From the NCBI RefSeq assembly GCF_013522925.1, contig NZ_JAAMQU010000009.1, positions 62,001 through 126,000 on the forward strand: a stretch of DNA of 64,000 bases. The letters run 5' to 3'. Made by a program: the position numbers and the translations under genes. This document shows, in pieces, positions 61,319 through 64,000 of this stretch; the first letter of the stretch is position 1; every line of letters starts with the position of its first letter. The notes beneath the pieces were generated by a model, which searched no databases, was not told the origin of the DNA, and saw nothing but the letters and a program-made list of their open reading frames with translations. The stretch comes from Pseudomonas japonica. GTDB taxonomy: Bacteria > Pseudomonadota > Gammaproteobacteria > Pseudomonadales > Pseudomonadaceae.

Positions 61319-64000
61319 ATGGATCGCCTCTACCCTGGCCAGCGTTTGCAGTCGGCCGTGTCACCCGGCAGCCTCAACCCCCACCCACCGCTGTGCAGGT
61401 TAAGCCTTGCAGTGATGCTTGCAGCACTTGGCCTGCCGATGGAGGGCGCGCTGGCAGATGCCTGCACTAGCCGTACTACAGTGCTCGCGGGCACGAGCCA
61501 AGCGGCCTGCGTGCTCGATAATGGCGAACAGCTGCAGGTGCAAACCGGCGGAGAGCTCAGCGTGACCAGCGGCCCGGCGGTGATGGTCAATGAAGGCACC
61601 ACTGCCAGGCAGGTCCTCAACGGCGGAGTAATCTCCGGCCAAACCGGCTTGCTGGTGAACAATGCACGCCTGGTCGGCACGGTGTTCAACGCACGCACGG
61701 GCCAAGTGACCGGTACAGAAGTGGCGGTGCATATCCGGAACAGCACCGTAGGTGCCCTGGCCAATGCAGGCAGCCTGTCGTTGTCGGGTGGCCCCGGCGT
61801 GGACCTCCCCGCCGTGACGATCGAGAACAGTACCGTCAATGGAGACATCAATAACGCCGGCACGATTGAAGTAGTGAACGACTCGGCCTATTCCGCTCTG
61901 GTTATCGACGGCAGCCGGGTGAAGGGCAACATCAAAAACAGCGGCGCTATCAACGGCTATTACTATGGACTGATCATCGGTAACAGCACGGTTGACGGCT
62001 CGTTTCATAACAGCGGGACGATCTTCGCCGGTTCCGCCGTAGGCGTGTACAACACAACGATCGGCCAGGACTTCATCAACAGCGGTGAGGTCACCAGTAC
62101 CTTCGCGTTGACCAACGTGACCATCAAGGGCAACTTCATCAATACCGGGGTGATCGACGGCGGGGACTTCGCGTATATCCGCGACAGCCATATCAGCGGT
62201 GACGTGATCAACACCGGGACCATTACCGCCGCGTCGGGCACGGGAATCGGCGCCGATATCGAGGGCCGCCTGGTCAACACCGGCATTTTATCGGGCCAAG
62301 CACGGCCGTTCGGCATTTCAGGCAATATCCGCGGCGGCCTCTATAACAGCGGTTCGATTACCGGCGGAGGGGATTTCTCGACCGGTGCCACCCTTTCTGC
62401 ACAGGCCCCCGTGGTGGTCAACACCGGAACGATTTCCGGCCTGTCCGGTGGGCTATTTATCAGCGACGACGCCAGGATCGGCACGCTCATCAACAGCGGT
62501 ACCATCAGCCGTTACGCCGACTTCAGCGGGAGCGAGACCTCCCTGGAAATAAGCGAAGCTGCCCAGGTAGGCTCGGTTCAGATCGCTGGCAACCATGCGC
62601 GGTTCGATGGGCGGGTCCAAGCCCCCACCGTGCCGTTCTTCGTGAACCCGGGCGCCAGCTACAGGTTTATCGCTAACGATGTGATGGCGGTACGCTCGCT
62701 CACAAACCAAGGCACCCTGGTGCTGGCTGCCCCGGCGGATAACGCCGCGGCGCCGGCCACCATCGTTGGAAACTTCAGCCAGGCCGCAGATGGGGTGTTG
62801 CGCACCGAAGTGCTCGACGCCACGCACTATGGCCAGCTGGCGGTAACCGGCACCGCTACCCTGCCCGCTCAGGCACGTATCGAGGTAGACGTGGCGCAGG
62901 CCAGCCAACCCTTGAGCCTGTCCCGCCTGCAGGATGTACTGAGCGCCGGCACGCTGGTATCGAATGGTACGTTCGCGGTCACCAGCAACTCGGCGCTGTT
63001 AGGTTTCTCGGCGGTGAAAGATGGCAATACCGTGGACCTGTTGCCCGTTGCCCGCTCCAATCGCGGCGTGCAAGCCGCTGTGCAGGCTGCGGGCCTGGGC
63101 GATACGATCGCGGCGGCAGCGGTGGTGGACGCGCAACTGGCCAAGGGCAGCAACAGCCCGCTTACGCCGTTGTTCGCCACGGCAACCGACAACCGTGAAG
63201 TCGCCGCTGCGCTGGCGGCCAGCCTGCCGGCAGGTAACCATGCCGTGCGCGCCAGCCAGAGCGCCCTGGCATCGATCAACCGGCTAGTGGACCAGCGGCT
63301 TGCCGGCTTCGCACCCGGTGCGCTCGGCGGCCAGACCCTTGCGCCTTTCTGGGCTGAGCCGTTCAATTTCAGCAGCGTGAGCCGTGGCCAGAGCGAACAG
63401 GCGCAGGGCACTGTCATCGGCACGGACACCCGGCTGGCCAACGGCAACCACGTAGGCTTTGCGTTCGCCTATGCACAGGGTGAGGCGGCCGCGCAGGTTG
63501 CAAGCGCCCAAGGCAGCAGCCTGGACCTATGGCAATTCATGGCCTACGGGAGCCATGCGCTGGATGAACGCACCGACCTGCACGTGTATGCCGGTGCCGG
63601 CAACAATCGCGTGCGCACCGAGCGCGACTTTGCGATAGCGGGCACTGCGGGCGCCGCCAGCGCCGACTACAACGCGATGATCGCCACTGTTGGGGCACGC
63701 CTGGGCCAAACCTTGGCAATAAGCGAAGCCACGCAGTTCCGGCCATCACTGCGGCTGGACTACAACCACGTGCATGAGGGCGCCTATCGCGAGCGAGGCA
63801 CTGGCGCGCTGCAGCCACTGTTGCTTCGCGTGGATGAGCGTGACAGCGACCAACTGGTGCTCGGCCTGGACGGGACGATGGAGCATGCGCTCACGCCATT
63901 GGCCCATCTGCGGCTAGGCCTGGGCGTGGGCTACGATCTGCTCGACCAGCCATCGGCGACCACGGCAGCCTACGCCGCTGCCCCGGGGGAACGATTTACG
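61319..64000 (+). CDS. Autotransporter (type Va), C-terminus cut by window edge
   Basis: 894 codons are open from the ATG at 61319 to the window end. A long N-terminal signal region has the hydrophobic core LSLAVMLAALGLPMEG and ALADA cleavage. The passenger (about 50-480) is a beta-helix of repeats such as NSTVNGDINNAGTI, VKGNIKNSGAING and IKGNFINTGVIDG, each roughly 20-25 residues. A pertactin-type linker follows around 500-640, then a barrel domain with LAPFWAEPFNFSSVSRGQSE and repeated aromatic-rich strands to the edge. Tandem N-x-G-x-I turns suggest a stacked solenoid. It is unrelated in passenger sequence to the autotransporter at 43476. The missing end should supply the final strands and terminal Phe. 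Adhesion or surface display is inferred. Confidence 0.88.
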   Translation, partial: MDRLYPGQRLQSAVSPGSLNPHPPLCRLSLAVMLAALGLPMEGALADACTSRTTVLAGTSQAACVLDNGEQLQVQTGGELSVTSGPAVMVNEGTTARQVLNGGVISGQTGLLVNNARLVGTVFNARTGQVTGTEVAVHIRNSTVGALANAGSLSLSGGPGVDLPAVTIENSTVNGDINNAGTIEVVNDSAYSALVIDGSRVKGNIKNSGAINGYYYGLIIGNSTVDGSFHNSGTIFAGSAVGVYNTTIGQDFINSGEVTSTFALTNVTIKGNFINTGVIDGGDFAYIRDSHISGDVINTGTITAASGTGIGADIEGRLVNTGILSGQARPFGISGNIRGGLYNSGSITGGGDFSTGATLSAQAPVVVNTGTISGLSGGLFISDDARIGTLINSGTISRYADFSGSETSLEISEAAQVGSVQIAGNHARFDGRVQAPTVPFFVNPGASYRFIANDVMAVRSLTNQGTLVLAAPADNAAAPATIVGNFSQAADGVLRTEVLDATHYGQLAVTGTATLPAQARIEVDVAQASQPLSLSRLQDVLSAGTLVSNGTFAVTSNSALLGFSAVKDGNTVDLLPVARSNRGVQAAVQAAGLGDTIAAAAVVDAQLAKGSNSPLTPLFATATDNREVAAALAASLPAGNHAVRASQSALASINRLVDQRLAGFAPGALGGQTLAPFWAEPFNFSSVSRGQSEQAQGTVIGTDTRLANGNHVGFAFAYAQGEAAAQVASAQGSSLDLWQFMAYGSHALDERTDLHVYAGAGNNRVRTERDFAIAGTAGAASADYNAMIATVGARLGQTLAISEATQFRPSLRLDYNHVHEGAYRERGTGALQPLLLRVDERDSDQLVLGLDGTMEHALTPLAHLRLGLGVGYDLLDQPSATTAAYAAAPGERFT

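Noticed and set aside
61650..62700. Short degenerate repeats that might suggest a CRISPR array or tandem DNA repeat
   Set aside because: The repetition is at protein level (beta-helix turns) inside an open frame; spacing and sequence are too variable for CRISPR.
1..64000. tRNA, rRNA, insertion sequence, integrase, phage or plasmid origin features
   Set aside because: No transposase or integrase motif, no terminal repeats with target duplication, and no tRNA-like cloverleaf was noticed on either strand.

Overview
This window looks like a chromosomal segment of a plant- or soil-associated Pseudomonas. The evidence is high GC with strong third-position bias, a complete phenylacetyl-CoA epoxidase operon of pseudomonad type, a BdlA-like PAS-PAS chemotaxis protein, a DUF2790 protein, a DUF2945 protein, a VF530-type protein, and several REP-like hairpins. 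Almost everything is catabolic or transport-related. There are no rRNA, tRNA, phage, IS or CRISPR features. All family assignments come from reading motifs, without database searches.

Region 1 (1-17282) is a large sugar and sugar-acid utilisation locus. A seven-gene minus-strand operon reads from 7079 back to the window edge: iron-dependent alcohol dehydrogenase, Tat-type sugar-binding protein, RbsA-type ATPase, two RbsC-type permeases, an aldo/keto reductase resembling L-fucose / D-threo-aldose dehydrogenases, and a FucU-type mutarotase cut by the edge. Divergent from it are a GntR-family regulator, a UxaA-family dehydratase, a GMC oxidoreductase and an SDR. After a convergent AraC regulator come an MFS sugar-acid transporter, an FAH-family hydrolase, a second SDR and a 2-hydroxyacid dehydrogenase. 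Together they fit a non-phosphorylative route: mutarotation, oxidation to the lactone/acid, dehydration to a 2-keto-3-deoxy acid, C4 oxidation, and hydrolytic cleavage to pyruvate plus a hydroxy acid. L-fucose or a stereochemical relative is the best guess. No lactonase is present.

Region 2 (17430-31048) holds a DUF2945 protein, a secreted protein of unknown function and a Tat-exported GFOR-like oxidoreductase. The phenylacetate operon paaG-H-K-A-B-C-D-E-Z follows on the minus strand, with paaX divergent. paaK carries an apparent one-base frameshift close to its start. paaF, paaI and paaJ are not here.

Region 3 (31098-34220) is a lower-GC GT8-GT2-GT8 glycosyltransferase cluster with an AT-rich leader, probably acquired.

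Region 4 (34221-43372) has an aldo/keto reductase, small proteins, an atypical histidine-phosphatase relative and the D-xylose module xylR | xylA-xylFGH, without xylB.

Region 5 (43476-64000) contains two unrelated autotransporters (43476-46478 minus; 61319 to the edge plus), a cupin, a GntP-type transporter, a LysR / type 2 argC pair and an amino-acid permease. It also has a LysR-controlled amidohydrolase / C45 acyltransferase / MHS-transporter operon, GNAT remnants, a nitrilase-family hydrolase, a VOC protein, the BdlA-like transducer and the DUF2790 protein.
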